DNA of 64,000 nt, taken from the NCBI GenBank assembly GCA_934122275.1, contig CAKOWI010000002.1:62001-126000 (forward strand), written 5' to 3'. The translations under genes and the position numbers were made by a program. This document shows, one piece after another, positions 39,771 to 49,514 of this stretch (positions are counted from its first letter, which is position 1; each line of letters opens with the position of its first letter). Origin of the DNA: an uncultured Bacilli bacterium (GTDB lineage Bacteria; Bacillota_I; Bacilli_A; RF39; UBA660). Under the pieces are notes generated by a model. That model ran no database searches and was not told the origin of the DNA. It was given only the letters and a program-made list of their open reading frames with translations.

Positions 39771-41594
39771 ATGAGTAAAACAATAGGAATTGACTTAGGT
39801 ACCACAAATTCATGTGTTGCCGTATATGAAGGAGGAGAAGCTAAAGTAATAGCTAATCCAGAAGGAGAAAGAACAACACCTTCAGTTGTTGCATTTAAGA
39901 ATGGAGATATTATAGTAGGTGGAGCTGCTAAAAGACAAATGGTAGTAAATCCAGATACTATTCGTTCTATTAAAAGACTTATGGGTACAGATAAGAAAGT
40001 TAAAGCAAATGGTAAAGAATATACTCCAGAAGAAGTATCAGCTATGATTCTTTCAGATTTAAAGAAGACTGCTGAAAATTATTTAGGAGAAAATGTTACT
40101 AAGGCAGTTATTACAGTTCCAGCATACTTTAATGATGCACAAAGACAAGCTACTAAAAATGCTGGTAAGATTGCAGGACTTGAAGTAGAAAGAATTATAA
40201 ATGAACCTACAGCAGCTGCACTTGCTTATGGTCTAGATAAACAAGAAAAAACACAAACAGTACTTGTTTATGACTTAGGTGGTGGTACATTTGATGTATC
40301 TATATTGGAATTAGGTGATGGTGTATTTGAGGTTAAATCTACAGCTGGTAATAACCATTTAGGTGGAGATGACTATGATCAAAGAGTAGTTGACTTCCTA
40401 GTGGATGAAATAAAAGATGAATACAAAACAGACCTAACATCTGATAAAATGGCAATGCAAAGATTACAAGATGCTGCTGAAAAAGCTAAAAAGGATTTAT
40501 CTGGAATGTCTAGTACACAAATTTCTCTTCCTTTCTTAGCACAAGGACCAGATGGTGTTATAAACTTTGAAATAACACTTACTAGATCTAAATTTGAACA
40601 ATTAACTGATGATTTAACAGAATCTACACTAGAACCAGTTAGAAGAGCTTTAAAAGATGCTAACTTAACTAAGAATGATATTGATAAAGTATTATTAGTT
40701 GGTGGATCAACTCGTATTCCTAAAGTTCAAGATACAATTAGAAAAGAACTTGGCAAAGAACCTTCTAAAGGTGTTAATCCTGATGAGGTTGTTGCAATGG
40801 GAGCAGCTATTCAAGGTGGTGTATTAACTGGTGATGTTAATGACATAGTTTTACTTGATGTTACACCTCTTTCACTTGGTATTGAAACAATGGGAAATGT
40901 TATGACTAAACTAATTGAAAGAAATACAACAATCCCAACTTCTAAATCACAAGTATTTTCAACTGCTGCAGATAATCAACCAGCTGTTGATATACATGTA
41001 CTTCAAGGTGAAAGACCAATGGCATCAGATAATAAAACACTTGGAAATTTCCAATTAACTAATATTCCACCAGCACCAAGAGGAGTACCTCAAATCGAAG
41101 TTACTTTTGATATTGATGCTAATGGTATTGTTAATGTTAAAGCAAAAGATTTAGGAACTGGTAAAGAACAAGCTATTACTATTACTGCATCAACTAATCT
41201 TTCTGATGAGGAAATTGATAAGATGATGAAAGAAGCAGAAGCAAATAAAGAAGCTGATGAAAAGAAAAAGGCTTTAGCAGATGCTAAAAATGAAGCTGAA
41301 CAAATGATATTTACTAGTGAAAAAGCTATTAAAGATCTAGGCGACAAATTAGATAAGAAAGAAAAAGAAGAAGTTCAAGATTTAATTAAAGATCTTAATA
41401 AAGAATTAGAAAAAGAAGATGTAGAAAAGATTAAAAAAGCTACAGAAAAACTTTCTGAAAAAGCTATGGCTTTAGGAGCTAAAGTTTATGAAGAAGCAAA
41501 TAAAAAAGCTAGTGAAGAAAGTAATAAAGATAAAAAAGACAATAAAAATGATGGACCAGAAGTAGTAGATGCAGAATTTGAAGAAAAAAAATAA
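39771..41594 (+). CDS. dnaK: Chaperone DnaK (Hsp70)
   Basis: The 607-residue Hsp70 has GIDLGTTNSCVAV, VITVPAYFNDAQRQATK, NEPTAAALAYGL, VYDLGGGTFDVSIL and VLLVGGSTRIPKV in the ATPase domain. The substrate domain starts around DVTPLSLGIE, and a lid helix ends in DGPEVVDAEFEEKK. AAGGA upstream favours the ATG at 39771 (MSKTIGID) over the in-frame ATG at 39762. Its partners grpE and dnaJ are in the same cluster. Confidence 0.98.
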   Translation: MSKTIGIDLGTTNSCVAVYEGGEAKVIANPEGERTTPSVVAFKNGDIIVGGAAKRQMVVNPDTIRSIKRLMGTDKKVKANGKEYTPEEVSAMILSDLKKTAENYLGENVTKAVITVPAYFNDAQRQATKNAGKIAGLEVERIINEPTAAALAYGLDKQEKTQTVLVYDLGGGTFDVSILELGDGVFEVKSTAGNNHLGGDDYDQRVVDFLVDEIKDEYKTDLTSDKMAMQRLQDAAEKAKKDLSGMSSTQISLPFLAQGPDGVINFEITLTRSKFEQLTDDLTESTLEPVRRALKDANLTKNDIDKVLLVGGSTRIPKVQDTIRKELGKEPSKGVNPDEVVAMGAAIQGGVLTGDVNDIVLLDVTPLSLGIETMGNVMTKLIERNTTIPTSKSQVFSTAADNQPAVDIHVLQGERPMASDNKTLGNFQLTNIPPAPRGVPQIEVTFDIDANGIVNVKAKDLGTGKEQAITITASTNLSDEEIDKMMKEAEANKEADEKKKALADAKNEAEQMIFTSEKAIKDLGDKLDKKEKEEVQDLIKDLNKELEKEDVEKIKKATEKLSEKAMALGAKVYEEANKKASEESNKDKKDNKNDGPEVVDAEFEEKK

Positions 41595-41611
41595 TAAAAG
41601 AATAAAAGTAG

Positions 41612-41638
41612 TAAAGTTCTAGTTAATCTAGAACTTTA
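41612..41638 (+). terminator. Hairpin after dnaK (partial terminator)
   Basis: AAAGTTCTAG at 41613-41622 pairs with CTAGAACTTT at 41628-41637, but the T tail is short. It may lower transcription into pepF and dnaJ or stabilise the mRNA 3' end. Confidence 0.6.
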
Positions 41639-41659
41639 TGCTTAATTAAAGGAGAAAAT

Positions 41660-43462
41660 ATGCCAGAACAAGAAAAACTAAGAAGTGAAATAGATGATAA
41701 ATATAAGTGGGATTTAACGAGAATGTATTCTTGTGAAAAAGAATTTGATGATGATTATAATAGTTTCATTAAATTTATAGAGGAGTTAAAATCATTTAAA
41801 GGGATCATAGCAAAAGATTCTGAAACTTTACTAAAATATTTGAAGTTAGATGAGAATGCAAATACTATTCTTATGAATATGTATGTTTATGCACTTTGCA
41901 AAAATGATGAAGATTTATCAAATAAAGAATCACAAAAAAGGTATAATAAAGTGCTAGATATACTTTCTAAGTATGATGAAGCTACATCTTTTGTAATGCC
42001 AGAGCTTTTAAAAACAGATTATGAAGTTATTAAAAAATATATTAAAGAGAATAAGGAACTAGAAGAGTACTCATTTGACCTAGAAGAAATATATAGATAT
42101 CAGCCTTATGTGTTAACTGAAAGTGAGGAAAAACTGGTATCTAATATATCCGATTTATCAAATAAAATAGAAGGAAACTTTAGTATTATAAATAATACTT
42201 TGGTAGATTTTGGATACATAAAAGATGAGAATAATAATGATGTTAAATTAACAATTGGCAATTATTCTAAATATATTAGATCATATGATAGAAATGTAAG
42301 AAAACAAGCATATGAAGCAAGAGGAAAAGCTTATAAAAAGTTTTCTAACTTAATTTCAAATGATTATGAATCATATATAAGAGCATGTAGTATGATTGCA
42401 AAGGCAAAAAAATACGAATCTAGTATGGATATGTTTTTATTCCCAGATGGTGTTACTAGAAAAGTGTATGACACACTTATTGAAGTTGCTAAAAGCAATT
42501 TAAATATATTACATAAATATTTCAACTTAAAAAAAGAAATATTAAATTTAGATAAGTTGGAAACTTATGATTTATCTGTTTCACTTGCCAAAGATTACAA
42601 AAGAGTTTACAAACCAGAAGATGCTAAAGAAATAATAATTAAGGCACTTAGTGTATATGGTGATGAATATAAAAACGAGCTAAAAAAATTATTTGATGAA
42701 AGAAATATTGATTTTTATCCTAATAATGGTAAGAGAAGTGGATATTATGAAAATTCTTCAAGCAAAGATATCATTATTCTTGGTAATTATAATGATAATT
42801 TTGACTCTATATCATCCATTGCTCATGAATTAGGACATGCACTTCATAGTTATTATTCTACAAAAAATAATAAACCACATTTATCTGGATATAGTATATT
42901 AATTGCAGAAGTAGCTTCTTTAACGAATGAAGTATTACTAGCTAATTATGTTATTAATAATACGGATGATAAGAAATTAAAATTATATGTACTAGATAAT
43001 TTAATAGACGTGCTTAGTAACAACTTTTTTGATACTTTATCTTTAGGCAGTATATTTGAAGAGCAAGTGCATGATAAGGTATTTAATGGTGAGACACTTG
43101 GTGAAGAAGATTTTAATAAAATATATGAAAACATAACTAATGAACATAATGGTGATTTAGTAAATCCTTCTGAATATTCGAAGTATGGTTGGTGCAGAAT
43201 TCCACACTTTTATTCTCCGTTTTATTACTATAAGTATTCGATAGGAGCGATTGGTGCTTGCTATGTTTCAAGTAAGATTTTATCTGGTGATAAAGAATTT
43301 TTAAATAAATATATTGATTTTCTTAAATTAGGTGGTAGTATGATGCCATTAGACGAATTGAAAACAATTGGTCTTGATTTAAATGATCCAAAAATAGTTA
43401 AGGGGGCTATTGAATATATCAATAAACTTATTGATCAATTTAAAGAAATATATAATAGTTAG
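41660..43462 (+). CDS. pepF: Oligoendopeptidase F (M3 metallopeptidase)
   Basis: PepF hydrolyses short peptides in the cytosol. The 600-residue protein has the HExxH zinc motif in SIAHELGHALHSYYST, the downstream glutamate in ILIAEVASLTNEVLL, and the N-terminal signature KYKWDLTRMY. The size fits the M3B family. A ribosome site AAAGGAG precedes the ATG. Its place between dnaK and dnaJ is unusual and may place it under heat-shock control. Confidence 0.93.
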   Translation: MPEQEKLRSEIDDKYKWDLTRMYSCEKEFDDDYNSFIKFIEELKSFKGIIAKDSETLLKYLKLDENANTILMNMYVYALCKNDEDLSNKESQKRYNKVLDILSKYDEATSFVMPELLKTDYEVIKKYIKENKELEEYSFDLEEIYRYQPYVLTESEEKLVSNISDLSNKIEGNFSIINNTLVDFGYIKDENNNDVKLTIGNYSKYIRSYDRNVRKQAYEARGKAYKKFSNLISNDYESYIRACSMIAKAKKYESSMDMFLFPDGVTRKVYDTLIEVAKSNLNILHKYFNLKKEILNLDKLETYDLSVSLAKDYKRVYKPEDAKEIIIKALSVYGDEYKNELKKLFDERNIDFYPNNGKRSGYYENSSSKDIIILGNYNDNFDSISSIAHELGHALHSYYSTKNNKPHLSGYSILIAEVASLTNEVLLANYVINNTDDKKLKLYVLDNLIDVLSNNFFDTLSLGSIFEEQVHDKVFNGETLGEEDFNKIYENITNEHNGDLVNPSEYSKYGWCRIPHFYSPFYYYKYSIGAIGACYVSSKILSGDKEFLNKYIDFLKLGGSMMPLDELKTIGLDLNDPKIVKGAIEYINKLIDQFKEIYNS

Positions 43463-43472
43463 GAGGTAAAGC

Positions 43473-44603
43473 ATGAAGAAAGACTATTATGAAGTACTTG
43501 GTGTTTCTAAAAATGCTACGGAAGCTGAAATAAAAAGTGCATTTAGAAAATTAGCTAAGAAATATCATCCTGATGTTTCAAAAGAAGAAAATGCAGCTGA
43601 AAAATTTAAAGAAGTCCAAGAAGCATACTCAGTATTATCTGATAAAGATAAAAGAAATAAATATGACACATATGGCCATGCAGCATTTGACCAAAATGGT
43701 GGTTATGGTGGTGGATTCTCTGGATTTTCGGGATTCGAAGATTTTGATGCATCAGATATATTAAAAGATATATTTGGTGGTGGTTTTGGATTTTCAGGTT
43801 CTTCATTTTTTGGAGGAGATAGAAAAACAACAAGAGCAACAAAAGGTCCAGATGTAAGTGTAATATTTGATATGGACTTTGAAGAAGCAGCTTTTGGAAC
43901 AGAAACAACGTTAGAATTAAATATAGATGATAAGTGTCCAGATTGTAATGGACTAGGAGGAACAGGAGCTAAAACTTGTCCGGATTGTCACGGAAGTGGT
44001 TATATAAAAGAACAGCAAAGAAGTATTTTAGGTTCTTTTATATCACAAAGACCATGTCCTACGTGTTCTGCAACTGGTGAAGTTTATACTAATAAATGTT
44101 CTACATGCCGTGGTACTGGTAAGAAAAAAGTTAAAAAAAGTATTGTAGTTAAAGTACCTGCAGGTGTTGATACAGGTGATCATTTAAGAGTAACTGGAAA
44201 AGGTCCAGCTGGTGAAAACGGTGGTCCTAATGGTGATGTTTATATTGAAATAAGGGTAAAAGATCATCCATTATTTAAAAGAGATAGTGAAAACCTATAT
44301 TTAACATTACCACTAACTATTACTGAAGCATCTTTAGGATGTAAAAAAGAAGTTCCAACACTTGACGGAAATGTTTTATTAACTATTCCAGCTGGTAGTC
44401 AGTCTGGTGATAAGTTAAGGATTAAGGGTAAGGGACTAAAAAGTCCAAGTAAAAGAAGTACTGGCGATTTATACGTAGTATTAAAAGTTATTACACCTAC
44501 TAAATTAGATAGAAAGCAAAAGAAAATGTTAGAAGAGTTAGCAGAAACTAATTTAAAAACAAGTGATTTTGATTTATACGAAAAATACGTTAAGAAAGGA
44601 TAG
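43473..44603 (+). CDS. dnaJ: Chaperone DnaJ (Hsp40)
   Basis: The 376-residue class I J-protein has KDYYEVLGVSKNA and KYHPDVSKE (HPD motif), a G/F region (GGYGGGFSGFSGF), and four CxxCxGxG-type zinc repeats (CPDCNGLGG, CPDCHGSGY, CPTCSATGE, CSTCRGTGK). The third repeat has alanine in place of the first glycine. The C-terminal domains carry LPLTITEASLGCKKEVPTLDG. TAGGAGG precedes the ATG, and a terminator overlaps the stop. Confidence 0.96.
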   Translation: MKKDYYEVLGVSKNATEAEIKSAFRKLAKKYHPDVSKEENAAEKFKEVQEAYSVLSDKDKRNKYDTYGHAAFDQNGGYGGGFSGFSGFEDFDASDILKDIFGGGFGFSGSSFFGGDRKTTRATKGPDVSVIFDMDFEEAAFGTETTLELNIDDKCPDCNGLGGTGAKTCPDCHGSGYIKEQQRSILGSFISQRPCPTCSATGEVYTNKCSTCRGTGKKKVKKSIVVKVPAGVDTGDHLRVTGKGPAGENGGPNGDVYIEIRVKDHPLFKRDSENLYLTLPLTITEASLGCKKEVPTLDGNVLLTIPAGSQSGDKLRIKGKGLKSPSKRSTGDLYVVLKVITPTKLDRKQKKMLEELAETNLKTSDFDLYEKYVKKG

Positions 44604-44620
44604 CATTGCTATCTTTTTTT
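44596..44620 (+). terminator. Terminator after dnaJ
   Basis: GATAGC at 44599-44604 pairs with GCTATC at 44608-44613, extended by AAG/CTT, followed by seven T. Confidence 0.85.
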
Positions 44621-44635
44621 GTTCTAATGTCAATA

Positions 44636-44665
44636 TTGACAAAATACTATATATTATGTTATTAT
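44636..44665 (+). promoter_or_regulatory. Promoter for the 44705 gene
   Basis: TTGACA at 44636-44641 is followed after 18 bases by TATTAT at 44660-44665. Confidence 0.6.
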
Positions 44666-44704
44666 TTTTGTCCTGCCCTTAAAAAAAGAAAGAAGGAATA
44701 TATA

Positions 44705-45349
44705 ATGAATAATATAGTATTAAATGATAAATTAGCAGTTATATACATAAATGATGTTATAAATGAAGTTATATGTGGTACAGTAACAGTAAATAATGCT
44801 AATTACCATCATAATAGTAATTATAAATTTGCAAGTTCAATAATAAAACATGGTATTTTAACTATAGATGATATGCAAACTAAAGGAATTGTTAATTATT
44901 CTGATGATGAATTAACGATTAAAAGAGATAACACATCACATATAAATGGTACTGATGCTGTTTCTTTATCGGTAGTTGGATTAACTGATTTATATAGATA
45001 TGAAGATGAGTATTTTCCATTTTCTAACTATGAAATAGACTTTTTAGTTGATGATGAAGTTAAAACAGATAGAGTAGCGATTAATTATGGAAATGAGTTC
45101 TTATCTTATAAGTCTATTCCAAATAATATGATAAGATCAGTTGATTTAAGATTACTTGAGTACGTTAATGGTAAAAATTGTACTATAAAAGATGCAGTTG
45201 ATAAGTTTAATTATTTAGTTACAGCAGCAAAAACCCTTAAAAATTCTAAGCTAAATATACCACTTAGGGAAACTTCTTATGATAAAAATAACATGTTAGA
45301 TATAAATAAAATCAGTAGTATTCCTAAATTGGTATTAAAAAAGCAATAA
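44705..45349 (+). CDS. Hypothetical soluble protein
   Basis: I do not recognise this 214-residue protein. It has no signal or membrane segment when read from the ATG at 44705, which has AGAAGGAAT before it; an upstream frame extension would run through the promoter and is rejected. Blocks that look conserved are NNIVLNDKLAVIYINDVINEVICGTV (residues 2-27) and SIPNNMIRSVDLRLLEYVNG, followed by a C-terminal helix. It lies between dnaJ and a divergent sigma factor with its own promoter. The function is open. Confidence 0.55.
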   Translation: MNNIVLNDKLAVIYINDVINEVICGTVTVNNANYHHNSNYKFASSIIKHGILTIDDMQTKGIVNYSDDELTIKRDNTSHINGTDAVSLSVVGLTDLYRYEDEYFPFSNYEIDFLVDDEVKTDRVAINYGNEFLSYKSIPNNMIRSVDLRLLEYVNGKNCTIKDAVDKFNYLVTAAKTLKNSKLNIPLRETSYDKNNMLDINKISSIPKLVLKKQ

Positions 45350-45436
45350 TATAGCTTGAAAAAACAAATAAAAATGATAATATAATTATATAGTAATTAT
45401 TTAAGCAGTATTAGTTAGTTCAAAGGGAGATTGGTT

Positions 45437-47095
45437 ATGCATAATTATGAAAAAAATATTGTTAAGTATTTTAAGGAAAGAGATTATCTGTGCTTTTTTG
45501 ATAGTGAAGAAGATGTGCTAAAAGTATTAAATAAAGATTTGACTGATTATGATTTAATGACTTTATTTAGATATTACATAGACAATTTAGAAGATGATGA
45601 ATTAAAAAGAAAAATACATTTATATTTAAATATAATTTGTAATAATCCTAGCTATAGTTATGATAATATAACAAATAAAATTAGTGAAATTTTAAAAACA
45701 TATGATAATGATATTAATTATAGAATAATGGATATGGTTTTTAATGACGAAATATTTATTAAGAAAGTAAAAAATAAGAAAAATGATGAAGATTTAGGTA
45801 AAAAATATTACTACACTGATTCTGTAAAACAGTACATAAGAGAAATCTCTAAATATGAATTGTTAAGCAAAGAAGAAGAATATGTTCTTGCAGTAAAATG
45901 TAAAAACGGAGATAAAAAAGCTAGGGAAAAACTTATAAATTCTAATTTGAAATTAGTAGTAAACATTGTAAGCAAGAAAAAATATATTCAAGAAGGTGAC
46001 TTTTTGGATGCAGTGCAAATTGGGAACTTAGGTTTAATTAAAGCAGTTAGTAAATATGATCCAGAACTTGGACTTAGGTTTTCTACGTATGCAACGTATT
46101 GTATTAATACTAATTTATATAATGATATGATATATGATAAAAATTTACTAGAACGTAGTGATATTAGTAAATTAAAGTTAATTAATAAAGCTAAAGAAGC
46201 CTTATCAAAAGAGTTTCTAAGAAATCCTACTTATGGAGAAATAGCAGATTACACTAAGATTAAATTAAGCGAGGTTATTCTAATTGTAAATAAATCAAAT
46301 TATATTTTAAGCTTAGATCAAAAAGTAAAAGAAAATGGTGATGAGGATACTTGTGAATTAGGAAACTTTCTTAAAGATGATAATGTAAACGTTGAGGATA
46401 CCGTTTTAAATGATATGGTATATGATGATTTATTATCATTCATAAATATTATACTTGGTGAAAGAGCAAAAGAAATATTACTTTTAAAATTAGGACTTGG
46501 AGGGAGATATCAGCACCGTATTACTGAAATATCTAAGATGTATAATGTAAGTAAACAGTGCATATCTAGCACTTATTTAAAGAGTCTTGAGAAAATCAAA
46601 GAATTATATCCGATGATGGATAAAATTATCCAGTTTGCTAATGAAAAGAGTCTAGAAAAATATGATTTAAGAAGTAATTTAAGATTTAAAAATGGTGAAA
46701 ATATGTCGGCATGGTTTCAATTAAATAAAAATAAATTGATTAGTAAATGTAAGTGTATTTCTAAAGAATATAGTAGGTATAAACAAGGTATGGAAGTATT
46801 AAAGTTAAGGCTAATATATTATGAATTATTGAAGATAGAAGAGTTTGAAAAACTAGGAATCTCTTGTGATGAATTTTTAATTATAATGTTAAATAGAAAA
46901 AATAAATCATTAATGTATGAAGATATTTCTGAGTTGTTAAATATGAATATAGAAAAGATAAAAAATATTTTAAGCAATGATAATGAAGATATGATATTTA
47001 AGATAAAAAAGTGTATTAGTGGTGATATTAAATATACAGAACTTGATGAAAAACTAAAAGAAAAGATAATGAGTAATTCTATTAGTAGCAACTAA
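45437..47095 (+). CDS. Divergent sigma-70 family protein with N- and C-terminal extensions
   Basis: The 552-residue protein has a recognisable sigma core. YTDSVKQYIREISKYELLSKEEEYVLA is region 1.2, LINSNLKLVVNIVSKKK to DAVQIGNLGLIKAVSKYDPELGLRFSTYA is region 2, NPTYGEIADYTKIKLSEV is region 3, and KLGLGGRYQHRITEISKMYNVSKQCIS is region 4. After FSTYAT the usual WWIRQAI is YCINTNL, so the aromatic and Arg/Gln residues that melt and read the -10 are lost. About 125 residues precede and 155 follow the core. GGGAGA supports the ATG at 45437. It may serve a special promoter set or be an RNA polymerase-binding regulator. Confidence 0.75.
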   Translation: MHNYEKNIVKYFKERDYLCFFDSEEDVLKVLNKDLTDYDLMTLFRYYIDNLEDDELKRKIHLYLNIICNNPSYSYDNITNKISEILKTYDNDINYRIMDMVFNDEIFIKKVKNKKNDEDLGKKYYYTDSVKQYIREISKYELLSKEEEYVLAVKCKNGDKKAREKLINSNLKLVVNIVSKKKYIQEGDFLDAVQIGNLGLIKAVSKYDPELGLRFSTYATYCINTNLYNDMIYDKNLLERSDISKLKLINKAKEALSKEFLRNPTYGEIADYTKIKLSEVILIVNKSNYILSLDQKVKENGDEDTCELGNFLKDDNVNVEDTVLNDMVYDDLLSFINIILGERAKEILLLKLGLGGRYQHRITEISKMYNVSKQCISSTYLKSLEKIKELYPMMDKIIQFANEKSLEKYDLRSNLRFKNGENMSAWFQLNKNKLISKCKCISKEYSRYKQGMEVLKLRLIYYELLKIEEFEKLGISCDEFLIIMLNRKNKSLMYEDISELLNMNIEKIKNILSNDNEDMIFKIKKCISGDIKYTELDEKLKEKIMSNSISSN

Positions 47096-47179
47096 TGGAA
47101 TTACTTTTTTTGTATTTTAACTAGGCTCTCTTAGTAAAAGATGTTATAATATAATTATTATGTATTGTAGGAGGCACTT

Positions 47180-49513
47180 ATGAAAAATATGACTGGATTA
47201 TCAAAAGCAGAAGTAGAAAAAAGATACAGAGAAAATAAAGTGAATTATGATACAACAACCCCAAGTAAAAGTATAAAACAGATATTAATAGAAAATATAT
47301 TTACTTTATTTAATTTTATAAACATGGTGCTTGCTATTGCGGTTATATTAGTTGGGTCTTATAAAAATTTACTTTTTCTAGGAGTAGTAATTAGTAATAC
47401 TTTAATTAGTACATTACAAGAAATAAGAGCTAAAAAAACGGTAGATAAGTTATCAGTAATTTCTTCTAGTAAAGCTAAAGTTATAAGAGATAGTAAAGAA
47501 AAAGAAATTAGTATTAATGAAGTTGTTCTTGATGATATTATTATATATGAATTAGGTAATCAAGTAATTGCAGATTCAAAAGTAGTAGATGGTACTTGTG
47601 AGGTTGATGAGTCATTTATAACTGGTGAATCTAAAACAATTACTAAAAAGGTAGGGGATGAATTATTATCTGGTAGCTTTATAGTTAGTGGTAGTGTGGT
47701 TGCAAAAGTTATTCATGTTGGTCTTGATAATTATACTTCTGTTATATCAAAAGATGCTAAAACTATGACCAAAGAAATTAATTCACAAATAATGAGATCA
47801 CTAAATAAAATTGTTAAGTATGTATCGATTGCACTTATACCAATTGGTATCTTACTTTTATTAAAAGAGTTTAGTATTCCAAATAATACTACACAAAATG
47901 CTGTAGTTAAAGTAGCAGCAGCGGTAATTGGAATGATACCAGAAGGACTTATATTGCTTGTATCTACGGTTTTAGCAATTAGTGTTGTTAAACTATCTAA
48001 ATATAATGTTTTAGTTCAGGATTTATATTGTATTGAAACGTTAGCAAGAGTTGATACATTATGTTTAGATAAAACAGGGACAATTACTGAAGGAAAGATG
48101 GAAGTAGTTGATGTTGTTCCTATTGGGAAACACAAAATAAATGAGATAGATGTAGCTTTAGAATCGATATCGAATAATTTAAATGATAAAAATCCAACGT
48201 TTAATGCTTTACATGATAAGTATAAAAATAGTGATTATATTAAGGCTAAAGATATAATTTCATTTTCTTCTGATAGAAAATATTCAGGAGTTATATTAAG
48301 TGATGTTTCTTATATTTTAGGAGCTCCTGAAATTGTATTAAAAAATGAATATAAAAAATATGAAAATAAAATAAATGATTTATCGATGGAAAATAGAGTA
48401 CTTGCATTAGTTAGATCTAAAAATAAAACTATAAAAAATGGTATTAGTGATGATATTGAAGCACTTGGTTTAGTTATAATTAGAGATAAAATAAGAAAAG
48501 AAGTAATTAATACTTTAAGATATTTTATGGATAATGATATAGAGATAAAAGTTATATCTGGCGATAATACTAAAACAGTATCTTCTATAGCTAGAAGTGT
48601 TGGAATAGATATAAAGGGTGTTTGTGATGCAAGATGTATTAATGATGACACTAATATTAATGAAGTAGTAGAGAATAATAATATATTTGGTAGGGTAAAA
48701 CCAGAACAAAAAAGAATGCTTGTTAAAGCATTAAAGGAAAATGGTCATATAGTTGGTATGACTGGTGATGGTGTAAATGATGTTTTAGCTCTTAAAGAAT
48801 CAGATTGTGGTATTGCGATGAATTCTGGATCTGATGCAGCTAGAAATGTTGCAGAATTAGTACTTCTTGATTCAAATTTTAACTCTATGCCAGAGGTTGT
48901 GAAGGAAGGTAGAAAAACAATTAATAATGTTCAAAGATCAGCAACACTATTTTTATCAAAAACTATATATGCATCCTTTTTAGCTATATTATTCTTATTC
49001 ATTAATTATTCATATCCTTTTATACCAATACAAATGTCTTTAATAAGTAGTCTAACTATTGGTATGCCTGCCTTTATTTTAGCATTAGAACCAAATCATG
49101 ATAGAGTAAGTGGTAAGTTTTTAATAAACGTAGTTAGTAAGGCTATTCCAAGTGGTATAACAACTGTAATAAATATTTTAATATTAGTATTATTAGGTAG
49201 TTTATTTAAAATAAGTAGTATTCAAACATCTACAATAGCAGTTGTTATTACGTGGTATACAGCAGTTTTACTTATATATAGAATAAGTAAACCACTTAAT
49301 TTACTAAGAAAAAGTTTACTAGTTTTTATAATTATTTTATTTTCATTAGCAATTTTTGTTCCATTTTTAAGAAGCTTGTATTCATTAGAATTTCTAGATG
49401 CAAACTCACTTTTAATTTTGTCATTTTTAATGATTATATCAACTAGAATATTTGTTTTCTTTAGTAAGCTACTAAATATTGTAATAGAAAAGAAAGGTAA
49501 TTGGTTTATATAA
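47180..49513 (+). CDS. CtpE-like cation-transporting P-type ATPase
   Basis: The 777-residue P-type ATPase has TGESKTI (actuator), the membrane motif IGMIPEGLILL, and ETLARVDTLCLDKTGTITEGKM (phosphorylation site). MTGDGVNDVLALKESDCGIAMNSGSDAARNVAELVLLDSNF completes the hinge region. The PEGL motif and the ALK-D-GIAM-GSDAAR block match the CtpE group, a calcium importer in mycobacteria, rather than classical SERCA or copper pumps. TAGGAGG precedes the ATG. There is no N-terminal metal-binding domain. The ion is inferred from the family only. Confidence 0.88.
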   Translation: MKNMTGLSKAEVEKRYRENKVNYDTTTPSKSIKQILIENIFTLFNFINMVLAIAVILVGSYKNLLFLGVVISNTLISTLQEIRAKKTVDKLSVISSSKAKVIRDSKEKEISINEVVLDDIIIYELGNQVIADSKVVDGTCEVDESFITGESKTITKKVGDELLSGSFIVSGSVVAKVIHVGLDNYTSVISKDAKTMTKEINSQIMRSLNKIVKYVSIALIPIGILLLLKEFSIPNNTTQNAVVKVAAAVIGMIPEGLILLVSTVLAISVVKLSKYNVLVQDLYCIETLARVDTLCLDKTGTITEGKMEVVDVVPIGKHKINEIDVALESISNNLNDKNPTFNALHDKYKNSDYIKAKDIISFSSDRKYSGVILSDVSYILGAPEIVLKNEYKKYENKINDLSMENRVLALVRSKNKTIKNGISDDIEALGLVIIRDKIRKEVINTLRYFMDNDIEIKVISGDNTKTVSSIARSVGIDIKGVCDARCINDDTNINEVVENNNIFGRVKPEQKRMLVKALKENGHIVGMTGDGVNDVLALKESDCGIAMNSGSDAARNVAELVLLDSNFNSMPEVVKEGRKTINNVQRSATLFLSKTIYASFLAILFLFINYSYPFIPIQMSLISSLTIGMPAFILALEPNHDRVSGKFLINVVSKAIPSGITTVINILILVLLGSLFKISSIQTSTIAVVITWYTAVLLIYRISKPLNLLRKSLLVFIIILFSLAIFVPFLRSLYSLEFLDANSLLILSFLMIISTRIFVFFSKLLNIVIEKKGNWFI

Positions 49514-49514
49514 A

